Source: Adineta ricciae
Taxonomy: Eukaryota > Rotifera > Eurotatoria > Adinetida > Adinetidae
Assembly: GCA_905250025.1 (NCBI GenBank)
Contig: CAJNOJ010000257.1
Location: 62,001-126,000 of the forward strand
Reading direction: 5' to 3'
Length of the DNA stretch: 64,000 bases
The translations under genes and the position numbers were made by a program. This document shows positions 1 through 10,272 of the stretch, piece by piece (the stretch's first letter is position 1; the number at the start of each line of letters is the position of its first letter). A model generated the notes under the pieces. That model was not told where the DNA came from, searched no databases, and was given only the letters and a program-made list of their open reading frames with translations.

Positions 1-1
1 G

Positions 2-85
2 GGCAGTGGAACTCCATACTCTGGATTATCTCAAAATGGAACGGAAATGGTAATTGATAATCTATGTATTTCATTTGGATATTAA
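2..85 (+). CDS. C-terminal end of an unrecognised protein (5' end outside window)
   Basis: An open frame runs in from the left edge for 27 codons and ends at TAA (83-85). The peptide is rich in Gly, Ser and Asn and finishes with an aromatic Gly-Tyr, which reads like a real protein end rather than AT-rich noise. No family can be named from so little sequence. It may be the last exon of a gene lying mostly to the left. Confidence 0.35.
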   Translation, partial: GSGTPYSGLSQNGTEMVIDNLCISFGY

Positions 86-449
86 TGTTTACGATTTTAC
101 CGAGTCATACTGATTTCCATATCAACAGTGTCTCCCATTGTAAAACTTGGATTTGACATTTCTTTTTTGTACGATATTTATAAGGCCGATTACTTTGACC
201 TGTAGTTTGTATCATCGATCGATTTTTCAATTTCATTGTTAAAATAAATCTTACTTGATCTGTTCAAGTAAAGCAACTACGCAAAACATTTGTTCATATT
301 CACTCTGACATGATGCTCTCATTTTTCTTATCAAAACAATTCAAAACTATACACGACGTAATCCAAGCTTTTATTCGTGGTAGTTAATATAATGGTTAAA
401 AACAAAATGTAGTAAATGTCGATGTACTTTTTCGCATAGAAAATGACTT
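86..449. other. Intergenic region between two gene 3' ends
   Basis: About 360 bases of AT-rich sequence between the stop codon of the left-edge fragment and the stop codon of the copper-transporter gene, which point toward each other. I see no open frame, RNA gene or repeat in it. It presumably holds the two 3' UTRs. Confidence 0.5.
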
Positions 450-1010
450 TTAACTCGTCGTTTGACAACAGGGTGTATTGTTGAATTGATTTTGATAGGT
501 CGAATTCACTGTTGCTAGTTTAGTCTTGCTTTCAAGTAAAGTAAAAATAAAGTATCCAATCGTGAGACCAAACACAAGTGCAAGAAAAACACCAGTTTCA
601 TAAGTCATGACTAACAACATCATCCAATAAGCTAAAACAATTTGAACTCCATAGACTAATGATAGATAAACTTGATAAATTAATGGGGATGAATTCTTTT
701 GTGATTTATTGACTAAAAAATGACGAATGAATGCTAATCCACCATTAAGTAAAGCCATGCAGAAAGTACCGATAATCATAAAAGCATATTTCGTGTGATT
801 ATCAACATTCCAACCTTTGAATAAAAACACTATACAACGGTCGTCTCCAGTTGCAAACTGAAAACCATTTTGCATAACCATACACATTTTCATGTCCATT
901 TTTGTCGAATCCTCAGGTATGTGAAACAATTCTTTCCGTTTCTGCTTTATATGCAACAACATGGGACTTTTATTTCCACCACATTTACTGCTGATAGGAT
1001 ATGCACACAT
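450..1010 (-). CDS. CTR/SLC31-type copper transporter
   Basis: Predicted 186-aa membrane protein of the CTR family, which imports Cu(I) as a homotrimer. The sequence shows a Met-rich extracellular segment (M38, M40, M42, M44, M46) before the first membrane segment (about 75-95), then two closely spaced membrane segments (about 114-133 and 140-156). The second carries the family's Met-x3-Met ion-path motif (M131/M135). The third carries the Gly-x3-Gly packing motif (G148/G152). The tail ends with a Cys-Cys pair (C181-C182), matching the copper-handing Cys/His tail of the family. Length is normal. The first 35 residues are Lys-rich and atypical, so the true start could be M38 or lie in an upstream exon. 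Family assignment is firm; the start is not. Confidence 0.85.
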   Translation of the reverse strand: MCAYPISSKCGGNKSPMLLHIKQKRKELFHIPEDSTKMDMKMCMVMQNGFQFATGDDRCIVFLFKGWNVDNHTKYAFMIIGTFCMALLNGGLAFIRHFLVNKSQKNSSPLIYQVYLSLVYGVQIVLAYWMMLLVMTYETGVFLALVFGLTIGYFIFTLLESKTKLATVNSTYQNQFNNTPCCQTTS

Positions 1011-1562
1011 GAGTCATTCACTATAATCACTATAAATGTCCTTTCGTTACATGTCCTTGGACTTTGTTTCGAGAGTAGGTACATATTTTTAAAAAATGCT
1101 CTGAAAGATAAAATAACGTTTTTCTTCTTTTCTCTTTCAAGATAAATATAACTTAAAGCTAAAACTTTATCTTTTGTTGATATATCATTGTTTTCAGGGG
1201 TAATAAGAACACGCAGTGATCTGATGTAATGATGCGCAAGATGAACAGTTCTCGATAGACATTAAAAATCCCTTTTAAATCATTTATATTGTTCGAAACT
1301 TTTTACAGATGTCCATTTATCTGTAGGATCCGAACGTTTGACTTGAATTGTCCAAATAGAATTGTGTTAGATAACCAAGGTTATTCGTTGACTCAAATTA
1401 TCATCGAATTCAGAAGTTTGATTCTTATTTCTATGCATTCTGATAAGATCTCTCCATTTTTCGTTTTAATCTTTTCCTCAAATCTTATGTAAATTATTCA
1501 CTACAAAGTCTGTTTTCCATTGAATCATCACTGTAAAGCGAAAGATATAACAGAATCATTTG
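1011..1562. other. Intergenic region
   Basis: Upstream side of the copper-transporter gene and downstream side of the membrane-protein gene at 1700-2791. It is AT-rich with short accidental open frames only. Nothing recognisable was found. Confidence 0.4.
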
Positions 1563-1699
1563 AGACAACTTAATTGTTCGATTTCATATTTATTAATGAT
1601 GATAATCTACGCTTACAAATTCACACTAGAGAGCTCTTCAAAAAATCTACACGATGAAACACAATGGGGAAAATAATCTCAGCCTGGATATTTTGTCTA

Positions 1700-2791
1700 T
1701 TAGATTGCCGTTAGTATGGTATGAACAATTTGCGGTGAGTTTCTTACTCGTTCGAAATAAGCGACTATACTTCTTGATGATGCTTCTCGATTCAATGCGC
1801 CCAGGAAATCTGCGCTATAAAAGAAATATTGTGATAAATTGAATAGAAATGGTACTAAATGTGGAGACCAGCGGATGGCAAAGTAGACAATAAATCGTCG
1901 TTTGAAATGATATTTTCTCACTATCACTTCTATTTGAGGAAGTTTATCATTATCGATCTTAAAGATTTTCTTTGTAACAAATGTATAAAATTTGAGTAAA
2001 CCTGCATAAATCGTCACAATATACGCGTATATTGTGACGATGAACGAATAAATGACAACCATGGGAATGACATTGGTGAATATATAGGGAAGAAGCATAG
2101 CGGAAACAAACACAAATGTTATGGTCGAGATGATCATCGATGGATAAAAGATGATATTTCCTAAAACTCTTCGCCATTTTTTCTTTCGAACAATCCAAGG
2201 AACTTCATGATGTCTTTTATCACGTAAGATAATCATCTTCGAAATATATTCGTATGCGAACATGGAGTATGGATCAAATAAATAATTGTATATTCGATAG
2301 CCAAACAGATTGTAACAATTCCATGTCGTCGCAAATGCGCCTGACATGCAATTTGATTGGATGACACAATACCAAATTGCATGTGCAAATAATGGCGAAC
2401 AAGCAAAAAGAATGTCAAATAAATCAAAGGTTGGCTTCTTTCTATTTTTTTCTAGTTGCTCACTGGTCTTTAATAAGATGGCTTTTGGGTAGTTGAGAAG
2501 ATAGATTGTTCGAATACGGGAGGCGCGTCGACGTCGAGGTGCAAAGATAGCAGGAGGTGGAAGAGGAGGAGGTGGTGGAGGTGATTTGATTATTTTAACA
2601 TCGATGAAGTCACTTGGCAGTAACCATGTACCGTAGACTGCTCGATCCCAAAGACGAAACGAGAACTCGAAAAAGAAAAATTGAGATACAGCTATGAAGT
2701 ATGGTTGAATGCCTGTATTATCATCTCGAAATGTATAAAGTAATGGATTGGCATCTTGATAGTCGGGCGGAATCGTAGAAGTTCCAGCCAT
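1700..2791 (-). CDS. Unrecognised multi-span membrane protein with proline-rich linker, copy 1
   Basis: Single-exon 363-aa protein of unknown family. From the N-terminus: an aromatic-rich segment (about 30-50), a polyproline run near residues 71-81, a basic Arg-rich patch just after it, then several hydrophobic stretches likely to cross the membrane. These include one near 130-150, a long region near 215-270 containing two adjacent segments rich in Ile, Tyr and Val, and one near 310-330. There is no signal peptide. The neighbouring copy at 2997-4094 is 365 aa and differs mainly by two extra prolines and conservative changes, so both are under coding constraint. TATA-like sequence lies about 40 bases before the ATG. 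Function unknown; a bdelloid lineage-specific family is my guess. Confidence 0.75.
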   Translation of the reverse strand: MAGTSTIPPDYQDANPLLYTFRDDNTGIQPYFIAVSQFFFFEFSFRLWDRAVYGTWLLPSDFIDVKIIKSPPPPPPLPPPAIFAPRRRRASRIRTIYLLNYPKAILLKTSEQLEKNRKKPTFDLFDILFACSPLFAHAIWYCVIQSNCMSGAFATTWNCYNLFGYRIYNYLFDPYSMFAYEYISKMIILRDKRHHEVPWIVRKKKWRRVLGNIIFYPSMIISTITFVFVSAMLLPYIFTNVIPMVVIYSFIVTIYAYIVTIYAGLLKFYTFVTKKIFKIDNDKLPQIEVIVRKYHFKRRFIVYFAIRWSPHLVPFLFNLSQYFFYSADFLGALNREASSRSIVAYFERVRNSPQIVHTILTAI

Positions 2792-2826
2792 AGTTTTGTT
2801 TAACTTTCGTGTACTAACTCACGCGT

Positions 2827-2840
2827 ACTTATATAGAAGT
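2827..2840 (-). promoter_or_regulatory. TATA-like element upstream of the membrane-protein gene
   Basis: On the minus strand this reads CTTCTATATAAGT, roughly 35-50 bases before the ATG at 2791. The same element sits at the same spacing before every other copy of this start codon (near 4131, 4309 and 9627). Conservation among near-identical copies is weak evidence, so this is only a plausible core promoter. Confidence 0.35.
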
Positions 2841-2861
2841 TTATATATCTCCGATTCGAAC

Positions 2862-2862
2862 N
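2862..2862. other. Single N at junction A1/A2
   Basis: One ambiguous base. Left of it the sequence is the upstream flank of the 1700-2791 gene. Right of it the sequence restarts downstream of the same gene, matching from about 1564 onward. It behaves as an assembly join, not as an uncertain nucleotide. Confidence 0.8.
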
Positions 2863-4177
2863 ACAACTTAATTGTTAGATTTCATATTTATTAATGATGA
2901 TAATCTACGCTTACAAATTCACACTAGAGAACTCTTCAAAAAATCTACACGGTGAAACACCATGGAAAAATAATCTCAGTCTGAATATTTTGTCGATTAG
3001 ATTGCCGTTAGTATGGTATGAACAATTTGCGGTGAGTTTCTTACTCGTTCGAAATAAGCGACTATACTTCTGGATGATGCTTCTCGATTCAATGCGCCCA
3101 GGAAATCTGCGCTATAAAAGAAATATTGTGATAAATTGAATAGAAATGGTACTAAATGTGGAGACCAGCGGATGGCAAAGTAAACAATATATCGTCGTTT
3201 GAAATGATATTTTCTCACTATCATTTCTATTTTGGGAAGTTTATCATTATCGATCTTAAAGATTTTCTTTGTAACAAATGTATAAAATTTGAGTAAACCT
3301 GCATAAATCGTCACAATATACGCGTAAATAGTGACGATGAACGAATAAATGACAATCATGGGAATAACATTGGTGAATATATAGGGAAGAAGCATAGCGG
3401 AAATAAACACAAATGTAATAGTCGAGATGATCATCGATGGATAAAAGATGATTTTCCCTAAGACTTGTCGCCATTTTTTCTTTCGAACAATCCAAGGAAC
3501 TTCAAGATGTCTTTTATCACGTAAGATAATCATCTTTGAAACATATTCGTATGCGAACATGGAGTATGGATCAAATAAATAATTGTATATTCGATAGCCA
3601 AACAGATTGTAGCAATTCCAGGTCGTCGCAAATGCGCCTGACATGCAATTTGATTGGATGACACAATACCAAATCGCATGTGCAAATAATGGCGAACAAG
3701 CGAACAGAATGTCAAATAAATCAAACGTTGGCTTCTTTCTATTTTCTTCTAGTTCCTCGCTGGTCTTTAATAAGATTGCTTTCTGGTAGTTGAGAAGATA
3801 GATTGTTCGAATACGGGAGGCGCGTCGACGTCGAGGTGCAAAGATAGCAGGAGGTGGAAGAGGAGGAGGAGGTGGTGGTGGAGGTGATTTGACTATTTTA
3901 ACGTCGATGAAGTCACTTGGTAGTAACCATGTACCGTAGACTGCTCGATCCCAAAGACGAAATGAGAACTCGAAAAAGAAAAATTGAGATACAGCTATGA
4001 AGTATGGTTGAATGCCTGTATTATCATCTCGAAATGTATAAAGTAATGGATTGGCATCTTGATAGTCGGGCGGAATCGTAGAAGTTCCAGCCATAGTTTT
4101 GTTTAACTTTCGTGTACTAACTCATGCGTACTTATATAGAAGTTTATATCTCCGACTCGAACACTAACGACGTGGTG
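2863..4177. repeat. Duplicated block A, copy 2 (A2)
   Basis: Second copy of the block at 1563-2861, same orientation, a few percent diverged. It carries the 365-aa version of the membrane-protein gene, and ends at the N at 4178. Confidence 0.85.
2997..4094 (-). CDS. Unrecognised multi-span membrane protein with proline-rich linker, copy 2
   Basis: A 365-aa, single-exon protein almost identical to the one encoded at 1700-2791. It has the same aromatic N-terminal segment, polyproline run, Arg-rich patch and series of hydrophobic segments. It differs by two additional prolines in the run and conservative replacements such as Gln to Glu, Arg to Gln and Val to Ile. Frame is fully open, and start and stop codons sit at matching positions. 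No known domain is evident. Most likely the other allele of the same gene. Confidence 0.75.
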   Translation of the reverse strand: MAGTSTIPPDYQDANPLLYTFRDDNTGIQPYFIAVSQFFFFEFSFRLWDRAVYGTWLLPSDFIDVKIVKSPPPPPPPPLPPPAIFAPRRRRASRIRTIYLLNYQKAILLKTSEELEENRKKPTFDLFDILFACSPLFAHAIWYCVIQSNCMSGAFATTWNCYNLFGYRIYNYLFDPYSMFAYEYVSKMIILRDKRHLEVPWIVRKKKWRQVLGKIIFYPSMIISTITFVFISAMLLPYIFTNVIPMIVIYSFIVTIYAYIVTIYAGLLKFYTFVTKKIFKIDNDKLPKIEMIVRKYHFKRRYIVYFAIRWSPHLVPFLFNLSQYFFYSADFLGALNREASSRSIVAYFERVRNSPQIVHTILTAI

Positions 4178-4178
4178 N
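4178..4178. other. Single N at junction A2/B1
   Basis: Sequence to the right restarts inside the N-terminal coding region of the same membrane-protein gene (equivalent to about 4010). The upstream flank is therefore present a third time. Same behaviour as the N at 2862. Confidence 0.8.
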
Positions 4179-4269
4179 ATGGTTGAATGCCTGTATTATC
4201 ATCTCGAAATGTATAAAGTAATGGATTGGCATCTTGATAGTCGGGCGGAATCGTAGAAGTTCCAGCCAT
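4179..4269 (-). pseudogene. Truncated 5' end of the proline-rich membrane-protein gene (third copy)
   Basis: Only about the first 30 codons of the gene seen at 1700-2791 and 2997-4094 are present, read on the minus strand from the ATG at 4269 and cut by the N at 4178. The truncation is at an assembly join, so it need not be a biological pseudogene. What follows at higher coordinates is the normal upstream flank. Confidence 0.8.
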
Positions 4270-4972
4270 AGTTTTGTTTAACTTTCGTGTACTAACTCAC
4301 GCGTACTTATATAGAAGTTTATATATCTCCGATTCGAACACTAACGACGTGGTGTGTCATTAGAACGAAGGAAAGAAACAAAGATACATATCAACGTGAT
4401 GTGTACGGTTATATCATAACATCAAAGTGTCGTGTATCATTAACATGCATCCGTACGCAAAAAATGTGGTTATGAGAGATGTAGAATATCATTTATTAAA
4501 AATCAAACGTCTTCATTAATGATTTTGAGCTGAAGTTGCACATTTTCTATCTGATTATTCTTCATAAAGTCAGATAAGTTTTTTTTTTCTTGTTCTTATC
4601 AATGTACATCACTCGCAACACATTTTACATTTAACGAATAAGAACGATAAATCAATTAACGAAAAAAGGAAGAAATTGAGTGTGTGTTAAAATTATTCGA
4701 TACATATGACAATGACTAAAATATAATTGATAGACTATATGCTTAAGTGATTAGTAGTATGCCGAATATGAAAATAGGTCTTTTTCTCTTAATTAGGATG
4801 TTTGTTTACACGAAGACGGTATCACAATTTCGACTACAAATTACAATCGAAATCATTACTCTATCTGCATACTGAGACAATCTTTGATTACGTTTGTTTT
4901 CATGCTATACTTCACAAAAAAGTTTTCTTTCATGTCTCCACCTGTAATATTGTTCTTTCTTCCATTAACAAT
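4270..4972. other. Intergenic region
   Basis: Upstream flank of the membrane-protein gene fragment followed by the 3' side of the GPCR gene. AT-rich, with homopolymer T runs and no convincing open frame. Confidence 0.4.
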
Positions 4973-5887
4973 CTAATGTTGAATATGATTGTGTGCTGCT
5001 GGTTGTTTCCATGGATATACAGCGACATGAAGCTTTTTTCGAAGCTCAGGAAGCGAGAAAATAGTTGCGAATGGAATCATCATGATGATATGAGGAATGA
5101 AAAAAATATTCGAACCATAATAGTTAAATATATCGTCACTTAGTGACACGTTACATGTAAACAACGTGAATATAATCATTGATGGAAAATAAAACAAAAG
5201 ATAAATACTAGAAATGGATAATATTTGAACGGCCATTTTGCGATAATTTCGCCAGTGAATGCGTTGACGCAAACGCCGCTTTTGCAATAATATACGAACA
5301 AAAAGCAGGAAACTAAATATAACAATGATGAAAGTCGGTAAAATGTTGTTTACGATGCCGTCAAACTTTCCAATGATTGGATCATATTCAGCACAGAAGG
5401 AATAACCACAGCGAATGATATTATAGTTGAGTGGTTGATCACAATTAAAAATAAAGAAAACGTATGCATAGAACATAATGGGATAAAGAAAACAGATGAA
5501 TGAAGGTATGTAATGAAACACTAAACGACCTCGTTTTGTTGTTACCCATGTGTCATGGAAAATGAGAATATGTCGTTGAATTGATGCCCATGCGACTAAG
5601 TTTGTTATTGTGACAAATATACCAACGTCGATGAAAACCCACAGGAGACAGAATGTGGATGTTTGAAATAAGGTAGTCCGAACTCGATAATAATGTATGA
5701 GCCAAATAACATCGGTTAATTCGTAGAGAAGACCGAGAAAAAGAATAAGAATAATGACATGATTGTTAAGAGCACGACGAAGCGTTCGGTTGGTAAGAAA
5801 ATGATAGAGAACGAAGATCGAACATGGTATGGATGGAATAAGAAGAGGAAGATAAAGGTAAAAACGGATAGAAAACGGAATTGTCAT
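4973..5887 (-). CDS. Orphan seven-transmembrane receptor, copy 1
   Basis: 304-aa, single-exon protein with seven hydrophobic segments at the spacing of a class A (rhodopsin-like) receptor. TM1 is about 8-29, TM2 about 42-64 and TM3 about 80-102. The position of the Asp/Glu-Arg-Tyr motif reads Gln-Arg-His (104-106). A Cys at the top of TM3 (C80) could pair with Cys residues in the long second extracellular loop. A basic, Arg-rich third intracellular loop precedes TM6. After TM7 comes a leucine- and lysine-containing helix-8-like stretch. The N-terminus is very short with no signal peptide. Ligand unknown. It belongs to the large bdelloid orphan GPCR expansion, as far as I can tell from memory. 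Confidence 0.8.
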   Translation of the reverse strand: MTIPFSIRFYLYLPLLIPSIPCSIFVLYHFLTNRTLRRALNNHVIILILFLGLLYELTDVIWLIHYYRVRTTLFQTSTFCLLWVFIDVGIFVTITNLVAWASIQRHILIFHDTWVTTKRGRLVFHYIPSFICFLYPIMFYAYVFFIFNCDQPLNYNIIRCGYSFCAEYDPIIGKFDGIVNNILPTFIIVIFSFLLFVRILLQKRRLRQRIHWRNYRKMAVQILSISSIYLLFYFPSMIIFTLFTCNVSLSDDIFNYYGSNIFFIPHIIMMIPFATIFSLPELRKKLHVAVYPWKQPAAHNHIQH

Positions 5888-6635
5888 GATAGTTAATCAT
5901 TAAGTTGATGATTATATGTGAAATCGAAGGTGAAAAATAGAGAAGAGAGTTTTATGCGTGTTATGTTGACGGCTTTTTGTGAACTTCGATGTTTTTTTTC
6001 TGAGTATGTCATTCAGAGAGTCAAGTGACTTGTGTGAATATTATTATTATGCACTTGACTAATCAGATAACTATCTAAAGTGCGAATTTATAAATAAATT
6101 TACTCATTAAGATGATCTTGAATATGTCAAACGCTATGCATCTGCAGAGATGAATAAAACCAGGGTGATGGAATGAGAGTGAGATATCGAGAGTTCTGAA
6201 TTGAATCAAAACTCATAATGAGAATTCATAACAAACACTGAATCTATCCGAAAATCATTCAATATCTAAAGCTTTACTAAAGACAACCCATAGATATGAT
6301 TCATCAAACTAAATTACCGATATTTCAAGTCGCATATATACTGCTACTTTGTCAGTACATTCTCAATAAAAATAAACAAAATGATCTAGAATGTAACACA
6401 TATCCTTATACACAGTATTCGACTTGAATAAGTTTCATGATTGACGAATAATTTCGTTTTCGAAGATTTTGAGATGAATTCTTATTCTACAGACAGCTTT
6501 ATAAGTGAGTTATATAATTCGAATGATGGTATTTAAAATGAATAAATTATGTTACAAGATCTATCGCAAACTAACTATTACATGCTCTATATATGTTTCT
6601 TCGATCTATAGAAGATATTCACATCTTGATCAGAG
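5888..6635. other. Intergenic region
   Basis: Divergent upstream region between the GPCR on the minus strand and the small plus-strand membrane-protein tail. I see only short open frames. The matching region in B2 (11188-11958) differs by several small insertions, which fits non-coding DNA. Confidence 0.4.
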
Positions 6636-6913
6636 ATGTGTAGTCATGTTTTCTACTTTATGGAAGCGTATAGCATGGAGATCTTTACGTCATCATATCA
6701 CGATAAAGTGAAGATTGTACAAGAAAAATTTCTACCAACAATATTACAGATGATCGTTGCATTATACTATGGCTTTGACAAACGAGGAAGCTCGAGTATC
6801 GATTTGAAACAAAAATTCCACTTTGGCTCACCGTCTATGGTATGTTTGCAATAATTTACAGCATGTTTTCTGTCTTGCCCGTATGTCAAATCATCTATTC
6901 CTCAGTCGTTTAA
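6636..6913 (+). pseudogene. Small membrane-protein tail, frameshifted copy (possibly TMEM272-like)
   Basis: Counterpart of the 91-codon frame at 11959-12234. After about residue 47 this copy carries two extra bases (about 6760-6765). The original frame ends early at 6854, but the downstream peptide continues to be readable, and conserved, in the shifted frame to a TAA at 6911-6913. The shared peptide has two hydrophobic helices joined by a short polar loop with Ile-Pro-Leu-Trp. It is the end of a multi-exon or small membrane protein. The resemblance to TMEM272-like four-span proteins is only an impression. Confidence 0.4.
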
Positions 6914-7246
6914 TTGTAAATGTTAATTAGAGTCTAATCGCTGAAATATCTGGTATTGTATGGCTAATCAAAGTCAAGTAATCACTTCAGTTTAACGACA
7001 CTACACTGAACATTTATTGCGACGAACCCATGTTTAACTTCACTCACATTTCACTGTACGACAATTTTCAGTTATTATCCATCGCAGCGCAGCTCTTAAC
7101 GCACCACAAAAGAACAATTTAACTGTTCAGTTCGTTCCATAAGAGACTTTTCGGGTAAAAGTTCATTTTCAAGATTAACAAACTAATTTGTCAGCAATCG
7201 TACGCGTGCACTCTTGATTGTTTTCTGAGCAAACCGACATAGTAAT
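6914..7246. other. Non-coding stretch
   Basis: Between the small membrane-protein tail and the recognisable part of the decayed gene on the minus strand. Faint coding-like pieces may continue the decayed gene, but none can be placed with confidence. Confidence 0.3.
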
Positions 7247-8874
7247 GTCAGTAACTGGAATTGTGAACTAGCAGAATATTGAAAATCGTTCGAATTGTCT
7301 TATCCAGTCGAAAGATTTTCCTCATAAATATAACTAATCTCATGATTGGATACAGATTCACTTGAACATATCTGATGAAAACGAGGTATGATCCATATAG
7401 AATTGACATTTGTGAACGCAAACATTCAATAGCTTTAGAATAACAAGTGAACAGTTCTGCGTAAATAGAAAATGGATGTCGAAGAAAATCAATCAGATAA
7501 ACATGATATCTATGTGTCATTTTCTTAATTCATCAAAGAATGATGACGATAAAAAGTTGAAAATCAAGGGATATAGTCCACCAAATACATAAACAATAGT
7601 TTTTCGAACTAGAACGATACTCAAACGATCTTCATATTCAAATAAACACATGTATGGAGTATATGGATTTGATAATAATGAGAAAAGGATAAATTCAAAT
7701 CATATGTTTCACCACGAGACTTATCGATATAAGTATCAATCACCATCATAAACGATCGATTATACAGGACATCCCAATGTCGATTCAAAAAAGAAATTAA
7801 CAAAATGACATTCAGCATAAACATTTGGAATTTCGAAAAGTAGTGGAACAAAAGATATTGATAAGTCGTTGCACATCGCCAACTTTCAATCACTGAATTC
7901 ATTTCAGATTCGAAAAATTCTTGAGAAAGTACGTGAGAATTGATCAACTGTGTTTGCAAGAAACTATTCTATGAACGATTCGTCATTTGTATTGCTTCTT
8001 CACAAAACAGATCAGAAGTATAACGTTGCACCACTCGAAAGTCGATAGTCCAAACGAGTATACCAAATCTAACTCGAAGAAGACAAATCACTTGGCATAT
8101 CTAATGAAAATGAGGTTCCATACTCAGAAAAGTAGAATAACAGATAGAAGTTGATGAACATGGACATGAAGGACTATTGGAGTATAGTTTTCGTTCGTTC
8201 ATTCTTCTACCATCAGATCATTGAACACTGATTGAACTCGTGAATTCATTTCAAAACGACTTTAGTTCGTGATCATCATGACTGATAATGTTGTCGATAT
8301 TCGTAGAAATATACGATAAAATCGAGAAATCCAAAATAATTACAAAAGTTGCCTTGCTCATCTATGTAGAGATTAACATCGATAATCAGTCACTTCATAA
8401 CGATTTCCACCATTGTCAAAGTTAATCGTTCTCAATCCATCGATCACTAATCAATTCACTTGAATGCACCTGATGGAATCGTGATTAAATCAAAGTGAAA
8501 GTACCATATGAAATAGAAATACATGAACATGGACATCAGACATCGAATGGGAGATTTGAGAACTCATCCAGAATACAACACAAACGATTGTGAGAAGTAT
8601 TGAGAGAACTATGATGTAGATTCGAGTGGCAATAATACTGGAACGAAGGTGATGTTCATTATCACCATCAATTCTATCAGAAGTCTTCAGATTTTGAAGA
8701 TAAGTTTTCAGCGTCTGTATTGTTGAAGTATGAAAGAGATCGTTGTATATTCAAATCATAATGCGTGTTTCTTCTAAATCTGACTTTTGTTTCGCGTGAT
8801 TCTATGAAATTATCTGTACAACTCAGTGTCTTATAGTGTGAAAGAAAAATATAGCTATCACGCGACGCTGCCAT
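7247..8874 (-). pseudogene. Decayed surface-protein gene with repeated Cys-Pro-Cys-Ser / His-Gln-x-Cys modules, copy 1
   Basis: Read on the minus strand, the region begins with an ATG at 8874 and an open segment to about 8677. Next come a charged segment and a hydrophobic helix starting near 8650, then three degenerate copies of one module near 8540-8440, 8180-8075 and 7420-7330. Each module has a Cys-Pro-Cys-Ser core, an Ile-x-Tyr-(Ser/Gly)-x-Phe stretch and a Phe-His-Gln-x-(Cys) element. The frames are broken repeatedly: a TAA inside the first module, a TAG right after Phe-His in the second, and frameshifts between them. A conserved Glu-Met-Asn-Ser-x-Ile-Glu-Ser-Trp piece lies near 7900. 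I recall intact relatives, with one transmembrane helix near the N-terminus, as a large bdelloid family. Function unknown. Confidence 0.55.
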
Positions 8875-9498
8875 GGTTCGAAAGATTTACTCAGATTTTT
8901 CTTATAAAAACGGTGTTTTGTGGTCTTATCAGCAAACTATTTACTTTTTACGTTTAGTCAATGATTTGGATTAAGTACAGAGTGGGGTATTCAAAGCTTT
9001 AAACAAATAAATAAACAAGACGATTCTCTTGTCATTGATCACTTTTCATCTCTTAGACAAGACAGATATCTGTCGTAATCGAACGAGAGAGTATCATTCT
9101 AGGAATAGTTTCTCACACAGCATATGCCTCTAGAACAACTCTTTCTATCAAGAGTAGACTCATACTTCTTCTTCTAATTGACTAAAGTAGAGCTCTTTCA
9201 ACATTATTATTACTTCCTAATCAGTTTTGAACGCAAACGATACACTTATGAAAGCAAAAGTGAAAGAAAAGATGAGCAAACATTTATGTTTCTCGATTAC
9301 AACGACTACAGACAGACTATGATTAACTAGAACAAAATGATTGTTAGCATCTCGAACAGTTAACATTCAATCTCTCCATCATGCTTTTTTCAAAGAGAAG
9401 AACATAATGTCAACGGGAGCTATTTCGATTTATTCCAGTTAAACTACGCCTTTTACCAAACACTTCCTATTCACATCTTCAGTGTTTGCATACCGATA
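8875..9498. other. Intergenic region
   Basis: Upstream of the decayed gene and, in B2, upstream of ART-TPR gene 1. No gene recognised. The block is cut by the N at 9499. Confidence 0.4.
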
Positions 9499-9499
9499 N
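9499..9499. other. Single N at junction B1/B2
   Basis: The base to the right restarts at exactly the same point of the membrane-protein gene as the sequence following the N at 4178. Block B therefore begins again here. Confidence 0.85.
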
Positions 9500-9590
9500 A
9501 TGGTTGAATGCCTGTATTATCATCTCGAAATGTATAAAGTAATGGATTGGCATCTTGATAGTCGGGCGGAATCGTAGAAGTTCCAGCCAT
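9500..9590 (-). pseudogene. Truncated 5' end of the proline-rich membrane-protein gene (fourth copy)
   Basis: First 30 or so codons only, minus strand, ATG at 9590, cut at the N at 9499. It is identical in extent to the fragment at 4179-4269, which is what two contigs starting at the same graph node would give. Confidence 0.8.
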
Positions 9591-10272
9591 AGTTTTGTTT
9601 AACTTTCGTGTACTAACTCATGCGTACTTATATAGAAGTTTATATCTCCGACTCGAACACTAACGACGTGGTGTGTCATTAGAACGAAGGAACGAAACAA
9701 AGATACATATCAATGTGATGTGTACAATTATATCATAACATCAAAGTGTCGTGTATCATTAATATGCATCTGTACGCAAAAAATGTGGTTATGAGAGATG
9801 TAGAATATGATTTATTAAAAATCGAACGTCTTCATAAACGATTTTGAGGTGAAGTTGCACATTTTCGATCTGCTTATCCTTCATAAAGTCAGATACGTTT
9901 TTTTTCCTGTTCTTATCAATGTACATCACTCGCCACACATTTTACATTAAACGAATAAGAACCATAAATCAATTAACGAAAAAAGGAAGCGATTGAGTAT
10001 ATGTTAAAATTATTCGATACATATGACAATGACTGAAATATAATTGATAAACTATATGCTTAAGTGATTGGTAGCATGCCGAACATGGAAATACGTCTTT
10101 TTCTCTTAATTAGGATGCTTGTTTACATGAAGACGGTATCACAATTTCGACTACAAATTACAATCGAAATCATCATTCTATCTTCTAATTACGTTGTTTT
10201 CACGCTATACTTCACAAAAAATTTTTCTTTCATATCTCCACCTGCAATATTGCTCTTTCTTCCATTAACAAT
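9591..10272. other. Intergenic region
   Basis: Equivalent of 4270-4972 in block B1. AT-rich; a 70-codon frame near 10064 is not conserved with B1 and is probably accidental. Confidence 0.4.

Larger units (their letters stand above)
1563..2861. repeat. Duplicated block A, copy 1 (A1)
   Basis: This 1.3-kb block matches 2863-4177 from its first bases to its last with only scattered substitutions and a few small indels. It contains one full copy of the proline-rich membrane-protein gene and its upstream region. The break between copies is the single N at 2862, after which sequence restarts at the equivalent of about 1564. An allelic copy placed in tandem by the assembler is the simplest explanation. 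Confidence 0.85.
4179..9498. repeat. Duplicated block B, copy 1 (B1)
   Basis: A 5.3-kb block that recurs at 9500-14683 in the same order and orientation: 5' fragment of the membrane-protein gene, orphan GPCR, small membrane-protein tail, decayed surface-protein gene, and intergenic DNA. Its right end at the N at 9499 matches the B2 sequence near 14683, which continues uninterrupted into ART-TPR gene 1. The two copies therefore look like haplotypes of one locus. Confidence 0.85.
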
